Positions 20,526-33,305 are shown, counted from the stretch's first letter. The stretch: DNA of 48,189 bases from Salinivibrio costicola subsp. costicola ATCC 33508 = LMG 11651 (GCA_000565345.1 AQOF01000006.1:108988-157176); one strand, 5' to 3'. Made by a program: numbers and translations. The notes: generated by a model from the sequence alone, not told the origin.

Positions 20526-21779
20526 GTGGACAAACAACAACATGAAACCTCATTGCCACGGATCGCAATGCTCTCGACAGGTGAAGAGGTATTGCTGGGT
20601 GATATTACCGATACCAACGCCGCTTGGCTTTCAAGAGTATTATTTGAAAACGGGCTGGCGATGTCTCGTCGTGTGACTATCGGCGATGAACTTGATGATA
20701 TGGCGATTGAGCTTGTACGCCTGTCACAAACGGAAGAGGTCGTGATCGTAAATGGCGGATTAGGACCGACCACGGATGATTTAACCACGGCGGCCATGGC
20801 TGCTGCGATGGGGGTAGAGTTAACCCTCAATGAAGCGTGGTTAGACGAGTTAAAACAGCGGTTTGAGCGTCGAGGCCGGCCGATGGCCCAAAGTAACCTC
20901 AAGCAGGCGATGCTGCCAGAAGGCGCAAGGTTAATTGATAACCCCAAAGGCACTGCTTGTGGCTTTCACTGTGAGCTCAACGGATGTCACTTTTACTTTA
21001 CGCCCGGAGTGCCTTCTGAGTTTTTCTCAATGGTTGAACAGCAAATTCTTCCTGAGTTGTTACATGATTACCCAGCTAAAGCGCGATCGTGTTACCGTTT
21101 ATTTACATTTGGGCTGTCAGAGTCGGGGATCAGCGATGTGATGGCATCGTTAGTGCTTCCCAATAGTGCAACACTCGGGTATCGCTCCAGCTTGCCGTTT
21201 ATTGAAGTTAAGTTGTTCATCGAAGCGGATCATGTTGAAAAAGATGCGGTTCTGGACGCGTTACGGCATCGTCTTGCGGACTATGTCGTGTCCTTTTCTG
21301 AGCCGATGACGGCGGCATTGGCTGCGGATATTAATCACCATGGTGTAGTGTTAAAAGTTGCGGAACAATTCACTGGTGGTTGGCTGGCGAGCACTTTAAA
21401 CGGTCAGGCGGCACATCTGGTTGAGCAGGGTTGGGTAATGTCGAATGCGCATGTGCCAGAGCAAGCGGTCGCTAATCCCTTAGCCGCGTCATTAGCAATG
21501 GCAAGTGCGACGACGTCGCCAGGACAGCGTCAAATCGGACTTGCCTGCGGGCCTGAGCTTCACGGCCAGATATGTGTGGCGATTTCTACCCCAGAAGGTG
21601 AATGGGGGCAGCGGCTTAGTTTTAAGCGACACCTTTCAAATGACGATGCACGTTGTTACATGGCGACGGTCTTATTAGACATGCTACGGCGTTATCTTAG
21701 TGGAGAAGCCGTTATTGCGGATTATGCATCCTTAACTCGCCACGACGACATTTTTATCGATGCACAGACACTGGCGTAG
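20526..21779 (+). CDS. CinA-like protein (YfaY type)
   Basis: The N-terminal half is a MoCF-like CinA domain: MLSTGEEVLLGDITDTNAAWLS and VIVNGGLGPTTDDLTTAAMA (about residues 70-90) and FYFTPGVPSEF are clear. The C-terminal part (from about residue 260) resembles the nicotinamide-nucleotide amidase domain but the GGWLASTL stretch replaces the family's catalytic-serine region (usually ...ESCTGG), so amidase activity is doubtful; this matches E. coli YfaY. I prefer the GTG at 20526 because AAGGAG lies at 20513-20518, seven bases upstream; an ATG at 20499 in the same frame is the alternative. It lies next to yfaE-nrdB-nrdA, convergent, and is intact. Confidence 0.85.
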   Translation: MDKQQHETSLPRIAMLSTGEEVLLGDITDTNAAWLSRVLFENGLAMSRRVTIGDELDDMAIELVRLSQTEEVVIVNGGLGPTTDDLTTAAMAAAMGVELTLNEAWLDELKQRFERRGRPMAQSNLKQAMLPEGARLIDNPKGTACGFHCELNGCHFYFTPGVPSEFFSMVEQQILPELLHDYPAKARSCYRLFTFGLSESGISDVMASLVLPNSATLGYRSSLPFIEVKLFIEADHVEKDAVLDALRHRLADYVVSFSEPMTAALAADINHHGVVLKVAEQFTGGWLASTLNGQAAHLVEQGWVMSNAHVPEQAVANPLAASLAMASATTSPGQRQIGLACGPELHGQICVAISTPEGEWGQRLSFKRHLSNDDARCYMATVLLDMLRRYLSGEAVIADYASLTRHDDIFIDAQTLA

Positions 21780-21807
21780 AGAAAGTTACAGAAAAGAAGA
21801 ACACGCC

Positions 21808-21850
21808 ACGAGGCAGTGACTGTCGGTCACGCCTCGTTCACTTGTTTTTT
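21808..21850 (+). terminator. Terminator of the cinA-like gene, overlapping the yfaE 3' end
   Basis: A long stem pairs ACGAGGC with GCCTCGT and GTGAC with GTCAC around a TGTCG loop (one bulged A), spanning 21808-21837, followed by TTG and six T to 21850. The right arm and the T-run also encode the last residues of yfaE on the other strand. Confidence 0.8.
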
Positions 21851-22117
21851 AATGCATGCCGGTTGGTAGTCAAAGACAATTGAGACGTTAGTTTGTGGGG
21901 CACTTTGGCAGGCAAGGATTTCCCCGGGCATCACGAAAGCCATGGCATCGTGTTGAGTGACCGAACCTTGATTAAGTTTACAGCGACACGCACCACACAG
22001 ACCACTTCGGCACTGATATTCAGGCTGAATGCCAGCATTTTCGAGCTGTTCAAGCAAGTTTTGGTGGGTGTTGCCACCCACCTCCACGCCATTCACATCG
22101 ATAGTGATACGGGTCAT
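21827..22117 (-). CDS. yfaE: 2Fe-2S ferredoxin YfaE
   Basis: YfaE is the small 2Fe-2S ferredoxin that maintains the diferric-tyrosyl cofactor of NrdB. The 96-residue protein has the cluster motif [11 protein letters not shown] (about residues 35-45) plus a distal Cys in ILACQS. Its ATG overlaps the nrdB stop by four bases, indicating translational coupling; this is the usual last gene of the nrdAB operon in gammaproteobacteria. Confidence 0.94.
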   Translation of the reverse strand: MTRITIDVNGVEVGGNTHQNLLEQLENAGIQPEYQCRSGLCGACRCKLNQGSVTQHDAMAFVMPGEILACQSAPQTNVSIVFDYQPACIKKQVNEA

Positions 22118-23247
22118 AGTTCAAAATCACCGAAGTCTTCAACGCTGACTTCATTGTCGATCTGTCCAACCAAGTAGGAGCTAATCTCCGCTTCTTGTGG
22201 GGCAACTTGCACGTTATCTGATGACAACCATGCATTAATCCAAGGAATGGGGTTTTGGGTTGCATCGTCGTACGCGGGGGCGAGGCCAACAGCGGACATA
22301 CGCAGGTTGGTAATGTATTCCACGTATTGACACAAGATGTCTTTGTTCAACCCAATCATGGAGCCATCACGGAATAGATACTCGGCCCAATCCTTCTCTT
22401 GCTCGGCGGCTTTTTTAAACAGATCAAAGCATTCTTGCTCGCATTCTTTTGCGATCTCAGCCATTTCAGGATCGTCCTGACCGCTCCGCAGAATATTGAG
22501 CATATGTTGTGTGCCGGTCAGGTGCAGCGCTTCGTCACGCGCGATAAATTTAATGATCTTGGCGTTACCTTCCATTAATTCGCGCTCGGCAAACGCAAAC
22601 GAACAGGCAAAGCTGACGTAGAAGCGAATCGCTTCAAGTGCATTCACTGACATTAAACACAAATACAACTGACGTTTTAGGGCACGCAAGCTCACGGTGA
22701 CGGTATGACCGTTAATGGTGTGTGTGCCTTCACCAAGCTGATGATAGTAGTTGCTTAGTTGAATAAGATCGTCGTAATACTGCGCAATATCTTCGGCGCG
22801 CTTTTGAATGTGTTCATTCATCACAATGTCGTCAAAGACAACCGCTGGATCAGCGACAATATTACGAATGATATGTGTGTAAGAGCGCGAATGAATGGTT
22901 TCTGAGAAACTCCACGTTTCAATCCAGGTCTCTAGCTCCGGAATGGACACCAATGGAAGCAATGCCACATTTGGGCTACGACCTTGGATAGAATCCAATA
23001 ATGTTTGATACTTCAAGTTACTGATGAAAATATGTTTTTCATGTTCAGGTAGCTTGTTGTAGTCAATACGGTCGCTTGATACATCGACTTCTTCTGGGCG
23101 CCAAAAGAAAGACAGCTGCTTTTCGATCAGCTTTTCAAAAATCTCATATTTTTGCTGGTCATAACGGGCAACGTTGACCGATTGGCCCAAGAACATCGGT
23201 TCTTTAAGCGGATCGTTGTTAATTTTAGAAAACGTACTGTAAGCCAT
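22114..23247 (-). CDS. nrdB: Ribonucleotide reductase class Ia, beta subunit
   Basis: NrdB houses the diiron-tyrosyl radical of class Ia ribonucleotide reductase. The 377-residue protein has the ligand helices including [18 protein letters not shown] (ligand Glu and His plus the radical Tyr in SYTH), [29 protein letters not shown] with the second set of ligands, and the C-terminal acidic tail [10 protein letters not shown] that docks onto NrdA. It lies 53 bases downstream of nrdA, separated by a GC-rich hairpin, and overlaps yfaE by four bases. Confidence 0.98.
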   Translation of the reverse strand: MAYSTFSKINNDPLKEPMFLGQSVNVARYDQQKYEIFEKLIEKQLSFFWRPEEVDVSSDRIDYNKLPEHEKHIFISNLKYQTLLDSIQGRSPNVALLPLVSIPELETWIETWSFSETIHSRSYTHIIRNIVADPAVVFDDIVMNEHIQKRAEDIAQYYDDLIQLSNYYHQLGEGTHTINGHTVTVSLRALKRQLYLCLMSVNALEAIRFYVSFACSFAFAERELMEGNAKIIKFIARDEALHLTGTQHMLNILRSGQDDPEMAEIAKECEQECFDLFKKAAEQEKDWAEYLFRDGSMIGLNKDILCQYVEYITNLRMSAVGLAPAYDDATQNPIPWINAWLSSDNVQVAPQEAEISSYLVGQIDNEVSVEDFGDFEL

Positions 23248-23268
23248 GAATCTTATTAACCTCTAGAA

Positions 23269-23289
23269 AAGGGCCCGGGTGGGGCCCTT
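23269..23289 (-). promoter_or_regulatory. GC-rich hairpin between nrdA and nrdB
   Basis: AAGGGCCC (23269-23276) and GGGCCCTT (23282-23289) form a perfect eight-pair stem with a five-base loop in the 53-bp nrdA-nrdB gap. On the minus strand only a short T stretch (TTTTC) follows. It could lower nrdB readthrough, protect the nrdA message, or act as a partial terminator that sets subunit ratio; I infer this from position. Confidence 0.65.
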
Positions 23290-23300
23290 CGCATATTGTG

Positions 23301-25589
23301 TTAGATCTTACATGCGCCGCCGGCACAATCATCATCGGCAGCTTGTGCCGCGCTTGAGTCGGATTGACCGTCCGTCGCGCCATCACGGGTGTTGTGATAA
23401 TACAGGGTTTTTACCCCTAATTTATAAGCTGTGAGCAGATCTTTAAGCAGTTGGTTCATAGGAACTTTACCGCTTGCATGTCGGCTCGGATCATAATTGG
23501 TGTTGGCAGAAATCGCTTGGTCAACGAATTTTTGCATGATACCCACTAACTGTAAGTAACCCTCATTGCTACCAATGTTCCAGAGCAGTTCGTAGTTATT
23601 TTTATATTTATCATACTCCGGTACCACCTGCTTCAAGATGCCATCTTTTGATGCTTTGACCGAGACAAAACCACGCGGTGGCTCAATGCCATTGGTGGCA
23701 TTTGAGATTTGCGAAGACGTCTCAGACGGCATCAGCGCTGTCAGGGTCGAGTTACGCAAACCATGGGTTTGAATATCCTTACGTAGGGTTTCCCAATCCA
23801 GATGAAGCGGTTCGTCGCAAATCGCGTCTAAATCTTTTTTATACGTATCAATAGGGAGAATGCCCTGTGCATAGGTGGTTTCATTAAAGGCTGGACATGC
23901 GCCTTTCTCTTTCGCCAGCTCTACCGATGCGCGCAATAAGTGGTATTGGATGGCTTCAAAGGTACGATGCGTGAGGCCATTCGCACTGCCATCCGAATAA
24001 CGCACGCCATGTTTAGCCAGGTGGTATGCGAAGTTAATGACACCCACACCGAGCGTACGACGGTTCATGGTCGCTTTACGTGCGGCGGGCAATGGATAGT
24101 CTTGGTAATCCAACAACGCATCCAGTGCACGAATGGTCAATTCAGCTAGCTCACCCAACTCATCGAGTGATTCAAGCGCACCCAGGTTAAAGGCCGAGAG
24201 GGTACACAGTGCAATTTCACCGTTCTCGTCTTCAACATTATTCAGTGGCTTAGTGGGGAGGGCAATCTCCAGACACAGGTTCGACTGACGAATCGGCGCA
24301 ACAGATGGATCAAACGGGCTATGCGTATTGCAATGATCCACATTTTGAATGTAAATACGGCCTGTTGACGCACGCTCTTGCATCATCAGTGAGAACAAAT
24401 CCACGGCTTTAACGGTTTCACGCTGGATTGATTCATCTGCTTCGTACTGGGTATACAGACGCTCAAATTCTTCTTGGTTTTCAAAGAATGCGTCATAGAG
24501 CCCTGGCACATCTGATGGTGAGAACAACGAAATGTTGCCACCTTTAAGCAAACGGGTGTACATCAGCTTGTTAATTTGTACCCCGTAGTCCATATGGCGG
24601 ACACGGTTCTCTTCGACGCCTCGGTTATTTTTCAATACCAGCAGCGATTCAACTTCACGGTGCCACATCGGGTAGAACAAAGTCGCTGCACCACCACGTA
24701 CGCCACCTTGTGAGCAACATTTCACTGCGGTTTGGAAATACTTATAAAAAGGAATACAGCCGGTGTGGAAAGCTTCACCGCCACGAATAGGGCTACCCAG
24801 TGCACGAATGCGGCCTGCGTTAATGCCAATCCCTGCGCGCTGTGACACGTAGCGAACAATGGCACTGGACGTCGCATTGATTGAATCCAAGCTGTCGTCA
24901 CACTCAATCAGCACGCAAGAGCTAAACTGGCGTGTTGGTGTCCGTACGCCTGACATAATCGGCGTTGGCAGCGAAATTTTAAACTGCGACGCGGCATTGT
25001 AGAAGCGGCGAATATAGTCAAGACGCGTTTCTTTGGGATAAGAGGCAAACAAACAGGCAGCGACCATCATGTACAAGAACTGCGCGCTCTCGTAAATCTC
25101 ACCGGTGACTCGGTTTTGTACCAGGTATTTACCTTCCAGCTGTTTGACGGCCGCATACGAGAAGTTCATATCACGCCAGTGATCGAGATAGCCATCCAGG
25201 GTCTCGAGCTCTTTGAGGCTGTAGTCTTCCAAAATGTGTTTATCGTATTTGCCTTTCTCAACCATGCCTTTTACATGATCAACCAGCTTAGGTGGCTCGA
25301 ATTGGCCATAGGCTTTTTTACGTAAATGGAAGACAGCCAAACGCGCCGCGAGATATTGATAATCCGGGCTTTCTTCAGAGATAAGGTCGGCAGCGGCTTT
25401 GATGATTGTCTCGTGGATATCTTCAGTGCGCATGCCATCGTAAAACTGGATGTGAGAGCGCATCTCAACCAGAGAAACGGAAACGTTTGAGAGGCCTTCG
25501 GCAGCCCAAGTCACAACGCGATGGATTTTGTCGAGGTTTAAGTTTTCTTTGCGTCCATCACGCTTTAATACGGTAATTTCTTGGTTCAT
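23301..25589 (-). CDS. nrdA: Ribonucleotide reductase class Ia, alpha subunit
   Basis: NrdA is the catalytic subunit that reduces ribonucleoside diphosphates. The N-terminal ATP cone (VLKRDGRKENLNLDKIHRVVTWAAEGL) is present, so dATP feedback control is expected. Active-site segments are FSSCVLIEC, NLCLEIALPT with the Cys/Glu pair, and ALCTLSAFNLG; the C-terminal redox shuttle is the Cys pair in CAGGACKI. The ATG at 25589 gives MNQEITVLKRDG, matching E. coli; a longer frame reaches 25619 but adds ten unlike residues. The length of 762 is standard (761). Two NrdR boxes lie upstream. Confidence 0.98.
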   Translation of the reverse strand: MNQEITVLKRDGRKENLNLDKIHRVVTWAAEGLSNVSVSLVEMRSHIQFYDGMRTEDIHETIIKAAADLISEESPDYQYLAARLAVFHLRKKAYGQFEPPKLVDHVKGMVEKGKYDKHILEDYSLKELETLDGYLDHWRDMNFSYAAVKQLEGKYLVQNRVTGEIYESAQFLYMMVAACLFASYPKETRLDYIRRFYNAASQFKISLPTPIMSGVRTPTRQFSSCVLIECDDSLDSINATSSAIVRYVSQRAGIGINAGRIRALGSPIRGGEAFHTGCIPFYKYFQTAVKCCSQGGVRGGAATLFYPMWHREVESLLVLKNNRGVEENRVRHMDYGVQINKLMYTRLLKGGNISLFSPSDVPGLYDAFFENQEEFERLYTQYEADESIQRETVKAVDLFSLMMQERASTGRIYIQNVDHCNTHSPFDPSVAPIRQSNLCLEIALPTKPLNNVEDENGEIALCTLSAFNLGALESLDELGELAELTIRALDALLDYQDYPLPAARKATMNRRTLGVGVINFAYHLAKHGVRYSDGSANGLTHRTFEAIQYHLLRASVELAKEKGACPAFNETTYAQGILPIDTYKKDLDAICDEPLHLDWETLRKDIQTHGLRNSTLTALMPSETSSQISNATNGIEPPRGFVSVKASKDGILKQVVPEYDKYKNNYELLWNIGSNEGYLQLVGIMQKFVDQAISANTNYDPSRHASGKVPMNQLLKDLLTAYKLGVKTLYYHNTRDGATDGQSDSSAAQAADDDCAGGACKI

Positions 25590-25695
25590 TTGTATGCTTT
25601 CCCAATATTTCCTTGCCAAACTGCTCTTTTTGCAAGTTCTTATAAAATGCTGATGATTTTTTGGTCGGCCTCTATGCGGACGTTGCGTCGTTCAT

Positions 25696-25743
25696 ACACT
25701 ATATATAGGGGTCGGCGTGTAAGTCGGTTACAAGATAGTGATA
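25696..25743 (-). promoter_or_regulatory. Pair of NrdR boxes upstream of nrdAB
   Basis: NrdR represses ribonucleotide reductase genes by binding two 16-bp boxes about three helical turns apart. Box 1 (25696-25711) has the core CTATATATAG, a full match to the CWATATATWG-type core. Box 2 (25728-25743) has the core CAAGATAGTG, matching at eight of ten positions. The centres are 32 bp apart, the spacing expected of functional NrdR pairs, and the site is about 107-155 bp ahead of the nrdA start. The rest of the 25590-25961 gap shows no further gene; an AT-rich tract at 25850-25920 follows. Confidence 0.8.
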
Positions 25744-25961
25744 TAGGCGCACTTTTGCAAGCCAATCTGACGGCCTTAGGGTGTGGATATCTTGGGGATG
25801 TTATCCTTAAAGTTAGTAACTACCAACCTACTGGCTCAAGGCCGCCAAGATTAATGAAAATTTCAATCACTGAAAGGCAAAAATTAGCAATAAAAAAAAT
25901 TTATTTTGGTTGATCTTAGTCATGATCAGTGATCGGTTTTAACTGATTGAAAAGTCAGCAA

Positions 25962-25980
25962 ACCCCACAAAATGTGGGGT
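25962..25980 (-). terminator. Hairpin terminator of the ubiG-HAD operon
   Basis: ACCCCACA and TGTGGGGT form a perfect eight-pair stem with an AAA loop, beginning four bases past the HAD gene stop. The T-rich tail on the minus strand is weak. Confidence 0.65.
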
Positions 25981-25984
25981 GTGA

Positions 25985-26641
25985 CTAGGATCCAAGAAAG
26001 GCGCTAAGCTGTGTTGGTGTGGTAAAAATATGATCTGCTTCCCAATTGCTAATTAGCGCCGGATCACCCACATATCCCCAGCCAGCAACAACCGACTTCA
26101 TATTCGCTGCACGAGCCGCCCGAGTATCATTTTCGATATCTCCGACGTAGAAGCAGCACTCTGGCGCACAATCAAGCGTTTTGGCCGCTTCTAAAAGAGG
26201 TAATGGATGCGGCTTAGCGTGCGCATAAGTATCGGCACCCACAATCACTTGTGCCGCTTGCAGACGCGGAAAGTGGTCGAGTAACTGATGAGTGAGCCCT
26301 TCAGGCTTATTGGTCACAATGCCCCAACGCATCGCTAAATGCGCCAATTTATCCAGCAGTGCATCAATACCTGGATACACCTGCGTCCCTTGGCAAATCG
26401 CTTGGCCATAATGATAAAGAAAGCGCGCACGTAAGGCGATAGGATCTTGATGTTTTGCTTGCTCGCCAAATCCGGCCGTGAGCAGCCCTCGCGCCCCAAA
26501 ACTGGTGTGGGTGTATATTTGCTCCGCGGTCAAAGGCGGCAGGTCAAATTCGGCTAAAACACGATTCGCAGCTTCACCCATATCGGGCGCAGTATCGAGC
26601 AGGGTGCCATCAAGATCAAAGAGGATGGTCGACGGAGTCAT
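25985..26641 (-). CDS. HAD-family phosphatase (Gph/MupP-like)
   Basis: A 218-residue HAD subfamily IA hydrolase: motif I DLDGTLLDTAPD (nucleophile Asp at about 9), motif II in IVTNKP (about 112-117), a motif III Lys in HAKPHPLPLLEA (about 148-159) and motif IV YVGDIENDTRAA (about 170-181). The cap carries SFGARGLL. It lies 25 bases downstream of ubiG. Pseudomonas has a HAD phosphatase, MupP (N-acetylmuramic acid 6-phosphate phosphatase of peptidoglycan recycling), next to ubiG, and SFGARGLL and WGIVTNKP recall MupP, so MupP is a good candidate. Phosphoglycolate phosphatase (Gph) is the other option. Sequence alone does not settle it. Confidence 0.85.
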   Translation of the reverse strand: MTPSTILFDLDGTLLDTAPDMGEAANRVLAEFDLPPLTAEQIYTHTSFGARGLLTAGFGEQAKHQDPIALRARFLYHYGQAICQGTQVYPGIDALLDKLAHLAMRWGIVTNKPEGLTHQLLDHFPRLQAAQVIVGADTYAHAKPHPLPLLEAAKTLDCAPECCFYVGDIENDTRAARAANMKSVVAGWGYVGDPALISNWEADHIFTTPTQLSAFLGS

Positions 26642-26666
26642 GCCAGCTTGCTTCCTTTTCAGTCGG

Positions 26667-27377
26667 TTAGGGGGCCTGAGTATGAACGAGATAATTCACA
26701 TCGACATTGGTATTCGACAGCTTATAGGTGTCGAAAAACGGATTATAGTGCAACCCAGTCATATCTTGGGCATTAAGCGAGGTGTTATCAATCATTGTCA
26801 TCAGCTCTGAGGGCCGAATAAATTTATGATGCTCGTGGGTGCCTTTCGGGACTAACTTCAGAATGTGCTCGGCACCGACAATCGCAAATAGCCAGGATTT
26901 TGTATTGCGATTTAAGGTTGAGAAAAAGACATGGCCACCCGGTTTAACCATTTGGGCACAGGCGTGAATGACAGAGGCGGGCTCAGGGACATGCTCTAGC
27001 ATCTCCATACATGTCACTACATCGTATTGCTGGACAAAGCTACTGGCGTGTTCTTCGGCTGTTGATTGGATGTATTGAACATCGACGCCCGCTTCAAGCG
27101 CGTGGAGTCGGGCAACGGTGAGTGGCTCTTTACCCATATCTAAGCCGGTGACGTCGGCGCCTTCTTGCGCCATGCTTTCTGCAAGGATCCCGCCACCGCA
27201 GCCGACATCGAGCACCTTCTTACCAAATAGTCCACCGGCTTTGGCCATCACATAGTCAAGACGCAGAGGATTGATTTGGTGTAGAGGCTTAAACTCACCC
27301 TCTAAATCCCACCAACGTGATGCCATGTCTTCAAACTTTTGAATTTCTGCCGGATCGACATTTGATACCTGAGTCAT
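26667..27377 (-). CDS. ubiG: Ubiquinone biosynthesis O-methyltransferase
   Basis: UbiG performs both O-methylations of ubiquinone synthesis. The 236-residue protein has [26 protein letters not shown], the SAM-binding motif [16 protein letters not shown] (about residues 58-73), GLDMGKEPL and [17 protein letters not shown] lies ahead of the ATG, and a TATAAT -10 element is on the minus strand at 27407-27412. It diverges from gyrA, as in E. coli and Vibrio. Confidence 0.97.
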   Translation of the reverse strand: MTQVSNVDPAEIQKFEDMASRWWDLEGEFKPLHQINPLRLDYVMAKAGGLFGKKVLDVGCGGGILAESMAQEGADVTGLDMGKEPLTVARLHALEAGVDVQYIQSTAEEHASSFVQQYDVVTCMEMLEHVPEPASVIHACAQMVKPGGHVFFSTLNRNTKSWLFAIVGAEHILKLVPKGTHEHHKFIRPSELMTMIDNTSLNAQDMTGLHYNPFFDTYKLSNTNVDVNYLVHTQAP

Positions 27378-30368
<2,991 letters not shown>

Positions 30369-30387
30369 TCGTGACTCGGTGTAAGAT

Positions 30388-30419
30388 TAAAAAGGGTGCA
30401 GTGAACTGCGCCCTTTTTT
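30388..30419 (+). terminator. Rho-independent terminator of gyrA
   Basis: Ten-pair stem AAGGGTGCAG/CTGCGCCCTT (one T-G pair) with loop TGAA, followed by T6. The remaining gap to serC (30420-30632) shows AT-rich sequence and no further element that I can assign. Confidence 0.9.
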
Positions 30420-30632
30420 ATTACCTATTGATTGGGTAGCGCTAAAAATATCCAGGCGTGCCAAGAAATCAGGGTGGAATGTGCCTTGGTGCTTTCAAAA
30501 TGTGCGTGAAACGTGTTAAATCAATCACACGCCTTTTAAAACGAACGGCTTAAAACGTCTTTTTAAAACAACGAGTATTCTTGCCGTCCAACGGACGCGG
30601 GAGATGACAAAAAGCAGGAGCCCCTCCCCAAC

Positions 30633-31714
30633 ATGGATAACGTCTATAACTTCTCAGCTGGCCCGGCGATGCTGCCGCGTGAGGTCATGCTTAAAGCCCA
30701 AAAAGAATTCATGAACTGGCAAGGTCTTGGCACGTCAGTAATGGAAGTTTCGCATCGCAGTGAGGCATTTTTATCTTTAGCTCGCCAGTCTGAGCAGGAT
30801 CTGCGAGAACTGCTGGTTATTCCAGAGAATTATCACATTCTATTTTGCCAAGGTGGCGCACGTGCGCAATTTGCCGCAGTACCCATGAACCTCATGGGCA
30901 ACCATACCATTGCTGATTACGTTGATGGCGGTTATTGGGCCGAGAGTGCCGTCAAAGAAGCAAAGCGCTATTGCACACCGAATGTGATTAACGTTCGACG
31001 CGAGCGTGACGGTAAGCGAGCTATCTCGCCAGCCAAAGATTGGTTGCTCAGTAGTGACGCTGCGTATGTGCATTTTTGCCCGAATGAAACCATTGATGGC
31101 ATTGAAATTAACGATCTGCCCGACACCCATAAGCCGATTGTCGCCGACATGTCATCGACCATTTTATCACGTCCGATCGACGTGTCTCGATATGGTGTTA
31201 TTTATGCGGGTGCACAGAAGAATATTGGCCCTGCTGGACTCACACTGGTCATCGTGCGTGATGACTTACTGGGCTTGGCAAAAGATGTATTGCCAAGTGT
31301 GCTCAATTACAAAGTATTGGCCGATAAAGACTCCATGTTTAACACACCACCGACCTTTGGCTGGTATCTTGCGGCTGAAGTGTTTAAGTGGTTAAAACAA
31401 CAAGGTGGTATTGAAGCGGTGTACGCGCGTAACCAACAAAAAGCGGCGTTGCTATACGATGCCATAGACCAGTCAAGCTTGTACCGGAACCAGATTCATC
31501 CTGACAACCGATCATTGATGAATGTGCCGTTTCAACTGGCCAATAGTGAGCTGGATGAAACCTTCCTCGCGGAAGCGACAGCGCAAGGCCTACATGCACT
31601 CAAAGGCCACCGTGACGTAGGTGGGATGCGAGCGTCTATTTATAACGCGATGCCACTAGAAGGGGTGCAAGCCTCGTGGACTTTATGCATGAGTTTGAGA
31701 AAACGCACGGCTGA
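30633..31714 (+). CDS. serC: Phosphoserine aminotransferase, one frameshift near the end
   Basis: SerC is the PLP enzyme of serine and pyridoxine biosynthesis. Signatures are [34 protein letters not shown], the PLP lysine in [12 protein letters not shown] (about residue 198) and [27 protein letters not shown]. One C is missing at 31672-31673 (expected CCC); corrected, the protein ends [14 protein letters not shown] at the stop 31712-31714, giving about 360 residues as in the family. As sequenced, the frame runs on through the terminator to 31763. A perfect terminator separates it from aroA, whereas E. coli has serC-aroA as one operon. Confidence 0.96.
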
Positions 31715-31741
31715 TTCACCGTGTCCAGGTAAGATTTATCG

Positions 31742-31776
31742 AAAAAGACCGCTTTTGTCGTGAAAGCGGTCTTTTT
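31742..31776 (+). terminator. Strong terminator between serC and aroA
   Basis: Perfect 14-pair stem AAAAAGACCGCTTT/AAAGCGGTCTTTTT with a seven-base loop, ending in T5. It suggests that aroA has its own promoter in 31777-31872. Confidence 0.93.
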
Positions 31777-31872
31777 ATTTCCCTTCTCGACACTTTGATA
31801 AAAATAATAATTGTGAGACCGCTTGTATTTTGGTTACTCTGGGGACACTAAGCATCACGGATATAAACCAGA

Positions 31873-33165
31873 ATGGAGCAACTGACACTTTCCCCCATCT
31901 CTCATGTTAATGGTCAAATTAACCTACCTGGCTCGAAAAGCGTGTCTAATCGCGCCTTGCTGCTTGCCGCGTTAGCGTCAGGCACCACACGATTGACCAA
32001 CCTACTCGATAGTGATGACATTCGGCATATGCTTAATGCATTTACCGCGTTAGGTGTGTCGTATCAACTGTCTCGATCGCACGTATCGCTGATGGTGTGG
32101 GAAGGACGGCTGGGACAAGCTTTTTCAGGTCGACACCCCCGCTTGAGCTATTTTTGGGCAATGCCGGCACAGCGATGCGGCCTTTAACTGCGGCACTGTG
32201 CCTGGGTAAAGGCGAGGTGACCTTGACTGGCGAACCAAGAATGAAAGAACGCCCGATTGGTCACTTGGTCGACGCGCTCAATGCGATCGGCGCTGATGTC
32301 CGTTATCTCGAGGCCGAAGGTTACCCGCCATTGCGCATCAAAGGCACAGGGTTAGCTGGCGGTGATGTCAACATCGATGGCAGTATCTCCAGCCAATTTC
32401 TGACCGCGCTGCTGATGGCTGCTCCGTTTGCGCGCAAAGAAACGCGTATTACTATCAAAGGCGATTTGGTCTCTAAGCCTTACATTGATATTACCCTTGC
32501 TATCATGGCGCAATTTGGCGTCGAGGTGCAAAACGACAACTATCAGCGCTTTGTCGTGCCGGCTGGTCAGCACTATTGCTCGCCTGGGCATTTTATGGTT
32601 GAAGGCGATGCATCGTCTGCCTCTTATTTTCTTGCGGCCGCGGCAATCAAAGGCGGTGAAGTTAAGGTCACTGGCATTGGACGGAAAAGTGTGCAAGGTG
32701 ATATCCAGTTTGCCGATGCGCTAGCCGCAATGGGCGCGGACATAGAGTGGGGCGACGATTACGTGTTAGCGCGCCGCAATACGCTACAAGGCGTGGATAT
32801 GGATTTTAACCATATTCCCGATGCCGCGATGACCATTGGTGTCGCTGCGTTATTCGCAAACGGACCGACGCGCATTCGTAACGTGTATAATTGGCGAGTC
32901 AAAGAAACCGATCGACTTTATGCCATGGCAACGGAGTTGAAAAAACTCGGCGCTGTGGTCGAAGAAGGTGACGATTATCTGTATGTTGAGCCACCTAAGC
33001 AACTTAAGCATGCGGCAATCGACACGTATGACGATCATCGCATGGCGATGTGTTTTTCGCTTGGTGGCACTCAGTGATACGCCCGTTACCATCAATGACC
33101 CGGGTTGCACCTCAAAAACCTTTCCTGATTACTTCGACAAGCTAGCGGCGATCAGCGCTGACTGA
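31873..33165 (+). CDS. aroA: 3-Phosphoshikimate 1-carboxyvinyltransferase (EPSP synthase), three frameshifts
   Basis: AroA makes EPSP in the shikimate pathway. The start [37 protein letters not shown] is typical; [13 protein letters not shown] (PEP and glyphosate site), [35 protein letters not shown] and NHIPDAAMT follow. Three one-base insertions break the frame: T5 at 32121-32125 (T4 expected), C5 at 32136-32140 (C4 expected) and GG at 33063-33064 (G expected). Removing them gives [17 protein letters not shown] and [37 protein letters not shown] to the stop at 33163-33165. The three insertions sum to one codon. Family length is then about 429 residues. These are probably artefacts, since AroA is usually needed for growth. 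Confidence 0.94.
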
Positions 33166-33188
33166 TGATAAAGCGTAAGGGTTTTTTA

Positions 33189-33215
33189 TTGCTGCTGATA
33201 TTGAGTCAGCAGCAA
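33189..33215. repeat. Perfect inverted repeat in the aroA-cmk gap
   Basis: TTGCTGCTGA and TCAGCAGCAA (ten pairs) flank a seven-base loop. It lies 24 bases past aroA but a T-run is before it rather than after it, so it is not a standard terminator for the plus strand. A -10-like TATAAT is at 33238-33243. It may regulate the cmk-rpsA promoter. Confidence 0.7.
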
Positions 33216-33305
33216 TGATTTCCTTGTCCATTTCTTCTATAATGTGCACCGAATTATACAACCGCCTGTTTTCGTTAAAGCGTGATGCAAGCAAAAGCCT
33301 AATGC

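Noticed and set aside
33189-33215. The perfect 10-pair inverted repeat as the aroA terminator
   Set aside because: The T-run is on the wrong side for the plus strand.
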